The notes under the pieces are model-generated. The model saw only the letters and a program-made list of their open reading frames with translations. It did not search any database and had not been told where the DNA came from. Source: Allodiplogaster sudhausi (Eukaryota; Nematoda; Chromadorea; Rhabditida; Diplogasteridae). Taken from it: DNA of 64,000 nucleotides. The translations under genes and the position numbers were made by a program. Positions within the stretch are counted from its first letter, which is position 1, and each line of letters begins with the position of its first letter. The DNA lies in contig CALZFC010000001.1 in NCBI GenBank assembly GCA_945643635.1, forward strand, positions 6,136,001-6,200,000. Reading direction: 5' to 3'. Below are positions 33,001 to 42,206 of the stretch, piece after piece.

Positions 33001-33894
33001 GAATTTTCAACCAACAACGAAACAGAGAAGCAGTTCTTCAAAATGTCACCAGGAATGCTGACAACCATGAAAGGAATCCAAGTGAAGATGAACTACGTCA
33101 TCGAACCGCCCATGCCAGCCTTGACGACAACCTTCGTATCAGACGGAGAAGTGGTGGCTCTACTGACGCCTGAGGAAGAAAGAGAAGCATCAGTCTTCCC
33201 ATGCAACTCCTCAGATCTCAGCCAGTGCCAATTCAGAAAGGAAGCTTGTCAGTGCAAATTAGCTGACGACGAATTAGTCAAGTGTGCCTGCGCAAATGGA
33301 CAAGCAACCGCAAATGCAATTCGAAGATGCACACTTCCACAACGGCAAGGTTCAGTCTGGTTTGAAGCAGAAGGCAGTTCGGTATCTGTGGCACAGCCGA
33401 CCGCAGTTGCCGATCTTTCGATTAGAATCCAGGACTTGGAGCTCGCTCAGATCGAGTCGCATGCGAAATGCATGATGGATTCAACAAGCATGGTCGGCTG
33501 TCATAGCTGTAGTGCTGGGGCAACGCTGACGTACGTCTGCACCTCTACTCCCCATGCAGCTATCGGCCACCTGAACTGCGATTCAGGAAAAGCCCTCTCT
33601 GTGAAGTGCACGCCCGAAGCCATTACGAGGATGACTACCTTCACTTCTTCCACCTCTGAAGTTCAAGAGAACTGCCAACTAAGCTGTGGTCGCGAACAAA
33701 TCAAAGTCAAGATCAATGGAACTCTCAAGACAATCTTCGATGTAAGCGAACAAAAAAGCAACACTCAGTTCGGCCTCATCATTGCCACTCGAAATAATAT
33801 ATTGGCCCTCCTTGCAGATCATATGTCCTATTCTATTGTTCTAATAGCATCATCAATCATGGTCATTTTCTTCGTCTGCAAAATCTGTATGTAG
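30079..33894 (+). CDS. BEL integrase core fused in frame to phlebovirus-like envelope
   Basis: 1271 aa, uninterrupted. Residues 1-380: integrase with CNSCRKRK, STGLDYFGPL (first D), KIITDNATCF (second D), PWQGGFYERMVKEVK (E) and the usual BEL C-terminal part. From about residue 385 a hydrophobic signal (MFLILIFGNGTLAS) starts an envelope precursor. A cysteine-rich first subunit ends in a membrane span near residue 705 (MIALLMAAAYILLSLAVML). A second signal-like segment (VPLLALAVILSIFTPASAC) precedes a cysteine-rich second subunit with a C-terminal membrane span (VLIASSIMVIFFVCK). The two-subunit layout is that of bunyaviral Gn/Gc and nematode BEL envelopes. Upstream frameshifts mean it is not translated as part of a normal polyprotein in this copy. 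Confidence 0.85.
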   Translation: MISSCNSCRKRKVTPFAAPQMAPLPPERVIRSPAFSSTGLDYFGPLSTIRNGQPLSQWVALFTCTATRAIHLEVVNDLSAASAINAIKRFIARRGKPVKIITDNATCFTLAQKACAEAIGDLKWQFIPPRSPWQGGFYERMVKEVKVCLRSTAGKKKIEADELQTLMAGIEAILNNRPLIQTGDDGEVLRPQDLLQPLVNTTLHSFEFDDYDEDQPKHKLLEAWEATNELLEKFWDIWTRHYIPALRERHQQIMKQNRSRTNRAPTIGEVVMVVDELKKRDDWPLGRIVKLHEGTDGNIRTATVRMKNRRELKRSVTHLLALEGEGDTLPAEVTEEATDTTVDAADAVDKRAQEKNQLEGTSKNTTQRRYNLRSIAKQAVASMFLILIFGNGTLASRCPNDKAPLGSQLYFLEECQEYGVAAFKKPDGSLCHLSRECPGNALRSESGDLCGPQCSCEEWASGCSHYQGMFTHNSSSKNEKTKAILADMKPIYCSWHPNPNCSKDELQIDVSQVMLFDNSYYPLKEMNIKFTEFDRAHCKGQGAKTGTSEYCTRFNCTENGTAFCFLPKQPIALLVTKQGNIAIKQWGSVSRTVYGFKKEKEECTTCSISCSNEGISATSDGVRLIAVQMEKYWTMVEHPTQQQEVRFPHSVIAIPYNVNVKMHKGSTVVFDKDIHCEARNVCENITCTLCWEAIIHLQCYSKWMIALLMAAAYILLSLAVMLLSASRCICKALKGGANSARLARRSIITVGRAVASCIGKCIPKRKRHKESRIRLVSLKKRKEAVPLLALAVILSIFTPASACDQTIIITTTEDLCQIQDDKTVICTSIDVANFNGSATGVITCLQLKDENGNPAASIQIQVEQIANKCEKQFKFATRAFEIETTSVKRCAGSGSCQENRCAIMATDEEITELGYVNRFPGVSGCLGSSGCLWNGCLSCNSACTFFKSVGRPTDNRLYEVFHCSSYLPVVTISIEFSTNNETEKQFFKMSPGMLTTMKGIQVKMNYVIEPPMPALTTTFVSDGEVVALLTPEEEREASVFPCNSSDLSQCQFRKEACQCKLADDELVKCACANGQATANAIRRCTLPQRQGSVWFEAEGSSVSVAQPTAVADLSIRIQDLELAQIESHAKCMMDSTSMVGCHSCSAGATLTYVCTSTPHAAIGHLNCDSGKALSVKCTPEAITRMTTFTSSTSEVQENCQLSCGREQIKVKINGTLKTIFDVSEQKSNTQFGLIIATRNNILALLADHMSYSIVLIASSIMVIFFVCKICM

Positions 33895-33926
33895 CTTTTT
33901 GTCTTCGCTAATTTCCTCTCCCCCAG

Positions 33927-34266
33927 TGTCGGCAAGTGCCGAGTATAGGAAGTTCTTTTCCCCCATCCTACTAATGAATCATTCCTCCGCTTCATCTATT
34001 TTTGGTAAAGGAAAAGAATTCTAGATGAGTTGTTTTTCACCCTTCTCTTCTGCCAGACATATGAAAAGGTCTATATGAATCACCATCTCCTCCTCTTTCC
34101 TTGATATTGTGATAGAAGACAGAATGTCTGGAATGCTTTCTATCGTGCTTTAAAAGGAGAAGTCAAGCACTTATTATTCATTTTACTCTCTTCATTTCGA
34201 TTTTATGTTTGAGATGAACGGTTTAATTACCCAAGTTTGAGGGACAATAAAGGCTTGCTCGCAACA
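33927..34266 (+). repeat. Right LTR
   Basis: 340 bp, matching the left LTR except for one base by my reading. The stretch before it (TTTCCTCTCCCCCAG) is pyrimidine-rich, not the expected polypurine tract. Confidence 0.92.
34220..34241 (+). other. Exact SL1 sequence in right LTR
   Basis: Identical to the copy at 27152-27173, followed by GGACAATAAAGG. Confidence 0.92.
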
Positions 34267-34271
34267 GTTGG

Positions 34272-34634
34272 AGAGAATATTATTATGACAATAAGAATTT
34301 CGGTTCATATTTTTTTTATTAATCTGAATGGACAATCCTTCCCATATTTAACAATAAACTTCAAAAGTGGAAAAAGAAAATAGTTGTGAATTACTGGCAG
34401 ATAAATAAATATTCGTTTGTAAATGCCAAAAAGTTTCTGTCAAAGAGACATTAAAAGTAAGAGTCACGGAAAACCTAAAGTATTTATGTGAGCCATCCTT
34501 TTTTTCCTACTATTTGTAGATCATTTCAATCGAGAGATCTCGAAGTGAATTCGGAAAAAAGTAAACATATCGAAAATATTTCACTGCGCACAACTATGAT
34601 ACTTCATTTTGCACATGTATGTACATAGATTCAG
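34272..34634. other. Intergenic, AT-rich
   Basis: Continuation of the interrupted target after the BEL element. No gene is seen. Confidence 0.6.
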
Positions 34635-36900
34635 TGAGATAACTACACCCTTGTCATTTTGCCAGAAGCGCTACATCGGTTCTCTGCACTCACTCACTTC
34701 TCTGCACTCTCTCACTTGTCTGCTCTCTTTCACTTCTCTGCACTTTCTCTCTCTCCACTGATTTTACTTGTTACTTATTTAACCGAACTCTGTTACTCAC
34801 ATGTTAATCACATTACCGAGCGGTTATTCTGAAATCTCTAGAAATCGTTTGAACATAAATCATTCAAGAATTTATAATTAGAAAATAAATAATTTGAAGC
34901 AAAATCATTTGAAGAAAAAATCATTAGAAGATAAATCATGAGAAAAAACATTCAAGGAATTATTTTTTAATGAGAAATCAAGAAATGAAAAATCGGGAAA
35001 AATTAGAAGAGAATTCACTTAAAGAAATTCTTATGAAGAAAAATCGGAAAAAGTAGCCAGAAAAGAACTCATTAGCAGAAAAATTGTTAGAAGAAAGATC
35101 AGCCTACTCTCGCTACGGCATGAAGTCGTGTCCAGCCTAAGAAAAACAATTTAAATTATATAAAGTAAAATATAATGTTTTACTATAGAAGTGAAAGGGC
35201 GCTGGATGCCAGAGCCTAAATTAGGAGATCTCTACGATCAAGATGGGCTAAAAGCGAGATGAAGATTATTAACCGGACGAATATGATATTACTCTTCCCC
35301 GTCTTCTCCAGCACGCGTGAACTCGCTGCCACTCGCCAGCTCGACCTCGTAATCCGAAGAGTCCAGTGTACGATCAAGGAACTGAATACAAAGATATTCA
35401 CTGACATGGCTGACATGATTTAGCCAGTTGATGGTCGATCTAACACTGGATAAACAACGGTAATTGCGATCAGAGAAACGAGGGTAAGCTCTAACCATCT
35501 ACACCCTCTCCCTCCATTCGAACTTCATTCTTTTCGCTCTGTGTTTTCTCTCGCTCTCTCACTCGCTGACCTGCTCTCGCTCCTCAGTTATCTCTTCTTG
35601 TTGACCTCTTCCCTGCTGGCCCACCACCTTTCTCTTCGATCTCAGACGTGCAAGTGCACATTCGAGCTTCTCTATCTGCATCTCAATAAACTTGCACGCT
35701 TCCTCGTCCACAGGAGTGTCGGAAGTCTGAATTAGATTACTCTTCACATCCTCTCTCATTTTATCTCTCTTTCTCACTTTCTTGATAGTATATATATTTA
35801 CATCTTTTACTCTTTTTTACCTACATTTTTCTCTAAACATTAATAGTCTCGACGAATACTAGCTGTCGCACCTGGGGACAATCGTTCCGCTGATTGATGC
35901 CGGCCAGACCAGCTTGTTCCTTTTCTTCATCACTCTCGTTTGCCTGTTGGATTGCCTCGTCGAGCTCTTTCTCAAGCCTGTCCGGGTTGATTTCGTCAAG
36001 GTTGATTTCATTCCATATAGTGAGAATTCCGGAAGGCGCCCAGTGATGAATGATAAAGTTGTATTTTTCTGTCAGTTCAGGCAAGTGTTGCAGCCTAATT
36101 TGTTCCAGAATCTCGATTCCAGGCTTCGCAGCAATGACTTGAGACAGACGCGTATGCGCCTTCTTCATTCCAATCACTTGATCGTTTTTAAACTCGTTGA
36201 GCTTCTTCGCGACGTTTTGGATGGCGCAGCGCAAGTCGATTTTGTCAACGTTGCTATCCCCGCGACTACGAATTTCTTCGAGTTTAGCAAGTACTTCGTC
36301 CAGATCGATAAAGTCACGCTTGTATCCCGACGGCCTGCCATGTTTCAGACGAGCGAGAAGTTCGCGCTGCATGTCGAGTACTTTATTATCCCGATGCCAT
36401 TTGTCGGCTCGAGCACGTAGCTTTTCCAAAGAGGTGTTGGCTGTATTCATGGCGCTTTGGAGATCTTGGTACGACAGCTGTTGTGAGTAGTTCGCGAATT
36501 CATTTATTAGTCCTTGTGATTCTTCCGTCATCTTTGCGAGCGCAGCAAGGAAAGATCCGGTTGGATAGATGTTATCGTTCTGCACCACATGGTTGTTGGT
36601 GACTAGTAGAGTATCAAGTGCAGTTCGGCAGGTCTCCAAACGAACGATATGGGGGCAGGGCGTCAAGTTGCAGTTATGGCGTGCTTGCATCTAAAAAATT
36701 TTATCTTTGTTTATTGTTATTTTAATTATGAAATATGTGAATATGTGAACGATAACAAAGAATGGCCGCGTCCGTTCCACATTCATGATCATAATCAAAT
36801 AATAATTTGTAAATTGCAATTAAACAAAGCAAAGTATACGACTATTATTAAATTTAAATTAAAATTAAAAGTTATCTTCAAAGTTCCTAAGCGCTAGCGC
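34635..36900. repeat. Segmental duplication, copy 2 (contains A7)
   Basis: Sister of 10370-12545, offset about 24351 in the head exon. The 5' end of the match is at GCGCTAGCGCATC near 36900, after which the two diverge. Confidence 0.8.
35289..36690 (-). CDS. A7: A-type family gene, open
   Basis: Exons 36690-35839 (284 codons), 35726-35571 (52) and 35381-35289 (30 plus TAA) are all phase 0, giving 366 aa. Start MQARHNCNLTPCPHIVRLE. The head is very close to A3. Exon 2 coil is FIEMQIEKLECALARLRSKR. Exon 3 differs from A4 (FLDRTLDSSDYEVELASGSE) and ends in its own TAA, so the usual 20-residue tail exon is not used. The first donor is AAT/GTTTAG. No membrane or signal segment. Together with A3 it forms a sub-branch with a new C terminus. 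Confidence 0.65.
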
Positions 36901-37394
36901 ATCACATAGATAGAGAGAGAGTGTGAAGAGAGAGTGAGAGAGAATATCACAGCGAGAGAAGCAGAGTGATCGCATGAATGCGCGACATATTCCCTTTTTT
37001 CCTACCATTCATAACAAACTTCAGTTTGAAAGAGCTGATTGTAAGTGAGAAATGCGGAGGAGTCATTGAATGCCAACGTCTCAATATTTCTATGCATCAT
37101 TAAATGGACACTCCTTCAGCTTGAAAAAAAAATGAAAAAGAAAAAACACATATTTACATACATATGTATGTACGGTCAAAAATCAATTACTGTCTACAAA
37201 TTTACTGCATTTCAGAGAGTATTAACAAGAACAACTAAAATGAGAAGAGAACTGCGATGAAGAATCTTCACTGGCAATGAAACTTCCAAAAGATATTATG
37301 TCTTTGTCAAGGTCGCCCGAATGAGTACCATGGCGAAGAATACGGCAACATCAACGAAAAAATCATCTATGAAAGGGTAATAAAATGCACTAAC
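36901..37394. other. Intergenic, including 3' flank of A8
   Basis: GA-rich tract at 36908-36965. 37250-37310 resembles the unit 3' flank (GATGAAGAATCTTCACTGGCAATGAAA). The flank runs directly into exon 3 of A8, so the last exon has been deleted here. Confidence 0.55.
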
Positions 37395-39069
37395 CAGGAA
37401 AATCTGGTCTTTTTGTTCCTTCTCTCGTCGCTCTTCTTCAACGCGCATGAACTCGCGGCCGATCGCATTCTCGAGCTCGGAAATCCGAATCCGAAGGGGA
37501 TCATTCGTGTCCATTGAAGGATCAGAGACCTGAATACAAAGACATTCTGATGGGGTTTTAACCAGTCGATGTCCGAACCAACAGTTCAATTGATAAATTA
37601 CAGCCGTTTTTCTCAGTGGAAACACAATTTTTTTACCCTTTTAGTCAATAAATCCCTAGCCTTCTCTCTACCCCTTTCTCGAACTCTTTCTCCGTTAGAA
37701 CGTTATAATTTCTCGCTCTGTGCACTCTCTCAATCTCTCACTCTCTGACCTTCTGCTGCTCTTCTGTTATCTCTCCTTCCTGTCCTCTTCCTCGCTTACT
37801 CTTCGATCTCAGACGTGTCAGTGCAGATTCGAGCTTTTCGGCTCCCTGATTTTTGGTCAAATGATTTTTGGTCAAGTGATTTTTGGTCAAATTTTTTTTT
37901 GATTGTTGGTCAAATGATTATTGGTCAAATGATTGTTGGTCAAATGATTTTTGGTAACATGATTGTTGGTCAAGTGATTTTTGGTCAAATGATTGTTGGT
38001 CAAATGATGTTTGGTCAAATTTTTTTCAGAAATAAGTGATTTTTGGTCAAATGTTCCAAATATCGCAAATAGGTGCAGGTTTTAAGGTGACCATAAGGGA
38101 AAACTCCTACCACGAAGTATGGTTCTTCTACTAGCCTCTCTCTGCTCTAGAAAATTGGGGTATGAGCCAACGTGTTAAGAAAAACCCGGCCAATGTTGTT
38201 TGCGCGCCCCATATGCATGCGATTCAAGCGCAGGTGTTCAATGGCCCCGTCGGCAACGGCGTAGCTCTGCCACTTGCAATCGACGTTTCTAGCTCAACCT
38301 GACCAAGTAAGGCGAAAAAAAGAGACACTATGTATTCGCCTCGGACCTCCTATAAATATGCATCAAATTTGCGGTAAAGGCTGGCGGGGACGCACAAGTC
38401 GCCCTCGGGAACTGTATGACACTGCCTTTTGTGCCGGAGAGCAAAGTGGAGAATTCATTTAAACATCAGCTCCACTCGGCGCCATTACTGCATTCAATGA
38501 TTACTTCAAGTCCACGTGGGTAGGCAGGATCCACATATTTATTTGATTTTATTGCTCAAATTGTAAAATTTGACCAAAAAACACCTATTTGCGATATTTG
38601 GAACATTTGACCAAAAATCACTTGACCAATAATCATGTGACCAAAAATCATTTGACCAACAATCATTTGACCAAAAATCATTTGACCAACAAAAAAAAAT
38701 TTGACCAAAAATCACTTGACCAAAAATCATTTGACCAAAAATCAGGACACCGAGCTTTTCGATCTGCTTCTCAAGAAACTTGTGATCGCTCACAGGAATG
38801 TCGGATGTCTGAAGGAGAATACTCACATCGCATGCTTTCTCTATCTTTATGTATACTTCCTATTATAATTTTCTCTTTTTTACATTTGCCAAATTTCATT
38901 CTCTCTAAACCTTGATGGTCTTGACGAATTCCAGCTGTCCTGTCTGGAGACCTTCGCTCAGCTGAGAATTGACGGCTTGTTCCTTTTCTTCATTACTAGC
39001 TTGTTGAATTGTCTCGTCGAGCTGTTTCTCTAGCTTGTTGAGGTTGATTTCGTTCCATTCAGTAGGAAT
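37395..39069 (-). pseudogene. A8: A-type family gene split by a foldback element and truncated
   Basis: Exon 3 is 37529-37395 (VSDPSMDTNDPLRIRISELE; donor GTTAGT). Exon 2 begins at 38808 (TSDIPVSDHKFLEKQIEKL) and ends at 37750, but is interrupted by the 910-bp insertion at 37841-38750. Of exon 1 only the last about 160 nt remain (39069-38911: IPTEWNEINLNKLEKQLDE). Exon 4 is absent. Upstream, exon 1 is joined directly to exon 3 of A9. This copy cannot make the family protein. Confidence 0.8.
37841..38750. mobile_element. Foldback element with tandem-repeat arms, inserted in A8 exon 2
   Basis: Both arms consist of repeats of a 14-16 bp unit (TGATTTTTGGTCAAA / TTTGACCAAAAATCA) in opposite orientation: about 37845-38060 and 38565-38745. 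The middle is unrelated GC-richer DNA of about 500 bp. CGAGCTTTTCG flanks both sides (37830-37840 and 38751-38761), giving a 9-11 bp target duplication that restores the coil exon when one copy is removed. This size would fit a Mutator-like element, and the architecture is like foldback elements. No transposase is seen in the centre. Confidence 0.85.
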
Positions 39070-39073
39070 TCCC

Positions 39074-40663
39074 CAGCTCGAGCTCGGTAATCCGTAGCCG
39101 AATCGGATTATTCGTGATAATTGAATGATCAGGGACCTGAACACAAAGACATTCTGATGGGGTTTTAGCCAGTCGATTTCCGAACCAACAGTTCAATTGC
39201 TAAACAACAGCCGTCGCTCTCAGTGGAAACGCATCTTTTTCACCCTTTTATTCACTAAATCCGTAACCCTCTTCACCTTTCTTTCTGTGATGGTAAGCAT
39301 CCTAGAGATTCGGCGGGGCGATTGGCTCCGCCTCTCTTATCCTAATCAATCCTGTTTTTCCTACATGCCACTTTTTCTTCTTCTCGGAAATGTGGTAGTT
39401 GACATCTCTTTTCCTTAATGTACTTCTGATAAATATGTGTATTATTAACTTGTCTGCATTATTTGCATTCTACCACTGAACTGTTTGTATGTGAATACAC
39501 AGAAGGAAAAGAACCCGCACACTCTCACTCTCTGATCTGCTGCCTCTCGGCTATTATCTCTCCTTCTTGTCCTCTTCCTCGCGTGCTCTTCGATCTTCGA
39601 TAATGATGATTCAAGCTTTTCAATCTTCTTCTCGAGAAACTTGCCATTGTCCACAGGAGTATCGGGTGTCTGAAGGAGATTACTCAACTCATCGTCACTC
39701 ATTTTTATCTCTATCTTTTTTGTGTGTATATATATATGTATATATATATATTTATATATATACTTCCTTTTATATATTTCTCTCTTTTTACGTTTGCCAT
39801 ATTTCCTCTCCACATCATTCTCTCTAAACCTATATTATCTTGAGGCCAGCTGTCCTGTTTGGAGACCATCGCTCTGCTGAGAATTGACGGCTTGTTCCTT
39901 TTCTTCATTACTAGCTTGTTGAATTGTCTCGTCGAGCTGTTTCTCTAACTTGTTGAGGTTGATTTCGTTCCATTCAGTAGGAATTCCAGAAGGTAGCCAG
40001 TTATGTGCGATAAAGTTGTATTTTTCGGTCAATTTGTGTAACTCTTGCCGCTTAATTTGTTCTAGAATCTCGATGCCAGGTTTCCCAGCAATGACTTTTG
40101 AGAGACGCATGTGCTCCTTCTTCATTTCCATCACCAGATCCTTTTTAATCTCATCGCGCTTCTTCTTCACATTTTGGACAGTGCGTCGCAAGCGGTTTTT
40201 GTCCCCGTCGCTGGTCATGAAACATAGACTATCCTCGAGCCTAGCTAGTGCTTCCTTCAAATCGATTAAGTCAAGCTTATAACCCGATGACCCGTAATTC
40301 TGCAGACGCGTGAGCAGAACACTTTTTCTGGTCAATCACTTCATTGGCCCGATCCAGTTTGTTGGCACGAACACGTAGCCTGTCCAGTTTTGCTTCGGCC
40401 GTCAAAGCTGCATATTTTAGATTCTTGTACGATGACAGTAGTCTGTAGGCCCGCAATTCATGTAGCAGTCCTCGCGCATCAGCCATCCTCTTTTCAAGCG
40501 CATTCGTTATATGTAAAAACGCGTTTGGATGGATCTGCTCATTCTGCAGGACATCTATGTTGTTGTTTAGAATAATTTCAAGTTTAAGTCGACAATTAGT
40601 CAATCTAGTCGTCATTCCCCATCTGCTGTCGAAACCACTGTCATCGTAGATATTATAATCCAT
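39074..40663 (-). pseudogene. A9: A-type family gene, frameshifted; exon 3 fused to A8
   Basis: Exon 1 is 40663-39830: start MDYNIYDDSGFDSRWGMTT, head motifs NEQIHPNAFL, GYKLDLIDLKEALARLED, MRLSKVIAGKPGIEILEQIK. A frameshift at an A-run after EVIDQK (about 40325) switches frames. The exon end is also altered (GQLAS then stop). Exon 2 starts at 39669 (TPDTPVDNGKFLEKKIEK) and loses the frame in an arginine-rich stretch. Exon 3 (39137-39074, VPDHSIITNNPIRLRITELE) stops abruptly and continues into exon 1 of A8. No last exon. An (AT)-rich microsatellite lies in intron 1 (39724-39765). Confidence 0.75.
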
Positions 40664-41479
40664 GCCTCTGAAAAATATTATAATTTATATTTTGTGTTTA
40701 CGGTCATAAATATGTATATATATATTTTTTTTCGACATCAAATAAATTAATGTGACGACACTTGGAGACACAAATTCAGAAATTATTAAAAAATTCCTGC
40801 ATTGTGATAGAGATAAGGGAGAAAACTTAGAAAAGTAGAACTTAGAAGGGGAAGATAGGGGGAACAGGAGAGAAAGGAAAGGAAGAGTAGCCACTGCACC
40901 CGTCCCACTCAGGGAGAGCCAGGCCCTGACTTCGTCTTGCCGTCAAAGACGGAAAAGCGAGAAGCGGATCGCTGTATGCACGGGAGAGGGCGTGCAGAGA
41001 AGCGAGCACAGCGACGTACTCTTGGAACGTTGAGAGGAGTAGGAAAAGAATGGTCAGGGAGAGGGGAAAGGGTGTTTGGGATGGCCGAGAGAACAACATT
41101 ATATGCCTGTGATGCTTGGGACGGATAGTACTGAGCTAACAGAGAGAGAGACCATGAATACGATCTCATGCAACGATTAGTGAAGGAGTGGCAATGAGAG
41201 AAAGAGGCAATTTCATGTACCATCGAGCAGATCGATGAGCAAACGAATGATACAACTGATCTTTCCTAGTAGTCGGAATGTGAAACGAAAATATGCTTGT
41301 TCTACCTGTGGATTGCCTAAATTTATAAAAAAAGAAAGATAGGAATGGCAACCAGCATCTTCATAATTTTGAATGAGTGATAGCAATGAAAGCTCTCCTC
41401 CGCTCCACATTATACACACATATGTTCATATTATAGATTATAATAGCGCGTTAAAAATACAAGGAATGCAAGGAAGAAG
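40664..41479. other. 5' flank of A9
   Basis: No gene is supported. A GA/GGGA-rich stretch lies at 40850-41160. Confidence 0.55.
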
Positions 41480-41690
41480 AGGAATTTGTCGCTTATTAGA
41501 AAGGACGATCAGGAATGACCGAATTTGACGGAGGAACATTCGCTGAAATTAGCGCTGGCCCTTTTCGACGAGCTTCTTAAGAGGGTGTGGACGACGCGTG
41601 CTAATTTGTCCAATCGAGAGTTCTCTGACTTGCTGGGAATCGTCGACTTCAAGAGAGGGCAGAGAGGAGAGAAGAGAACACTCGATTAAA
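41480..41690. promoter_or_regulatory. Shared 5' block upstream of A9
   Basis: The longest copy of the block: TTAGAAAGGACGATCAGGAA, CTTTTCGACGAGCTTCTTAA, GTGGACGACGCGTGCTAATT, AATCGAGAGTTCTCTGACTT, GCTGGGAATCGTCGACTTCA, then AGAGGGCAGAGAGGAGAGAA. The minus strand is open for about 33 codons (EVDDSQQVRELSIGQISTRR..). Confidence 0.55.
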
Positions 41691-42206
41691 ACAACATTTT
41701 CTAGCGGCATTCATATTCATATATTGATCGTACTACAATGCAAACTTGAATTCCCGCGTTCGCCCTGGGAGTAGGCACTCTCTTATTCCCCCATGTTATT
41801 TTGAAGGCCGCACAAATACGTTTATCACGTTGTTAATTGTTTTAAATAATAGCATCTTTATTCGACTCATGGCGAAGTGATTAAAGCGAACAACGATGAA
41901 TTCTAGCTTTCGGTAGCTCTAGACTGCTATCCTCCTCCAAGAGCGACGGTTGAGGTGACCATGGTCACTTGACTCGTCCCGTGCAGATGCTTCTTCGACA
42001 GCCCAAAAACGGCGTTCCTCAAATGACACAATCGTTTTTCTTAAGTTTACATTAGAAGACGAATTATACCAGTCCTAAAGAATGTGTTCACGACGAAAAA
42101 TAATCTGCTAGGACTCGGCAACAATAATTGGCTCAAAATGTTTGAATCAATTTTTTTCTCACACGAATGTAACATGAACGCTGACATCAAATTTCTAAGT
42201 CAACCT
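41691..42206. other. Intergenic between A9 and the chemoreceptor
   Basis: No gene is seen. A C-terminal exon of the receptor could lie here but was not recognised. Confidence 0.5.

Larger units (their letters stand above)
26854..34271 (+). mobile_element. BEL/Pao LTR retrotransposon with envelope, complete ends
   Basis: Two 340-bp LTRs (26859-27198, 33927-34266) begin TGTCGGCAAG and end GCAACA. They are flanked by the 5-bp target duplication GTTGG (26854-26858, 34267-34271), as usual for BEL/Pao. I see a single difference between the LTRs (AATGTGATAG against ATTGTGATAG), so insertion is recent. A candidate primer-binding site starting TGG follows the left LTR at 27201. The order is truncated gag/protease, reverse transcriptase, RNase H, integrase, envelope. 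An internal deletion in gag-protease and three frameshifts make this copy non-autonomous. It lies downstream of the A6 5' block. Confidence 0.9.

Noticed and set aside
37845..38060. CRISPR-like array of 14-16 bp repeats
   Set aside because: The repeats are nearly contiguous with no unique spacers, are mirrored at 38565-38745 and form the arms of a foldback element; the host is a eukaryote.
40850..41160. Coding region in the GGGA-rich stretch
   Set aside because: Open frames on both strands follow base composition. There are no splice signals or family motifs.
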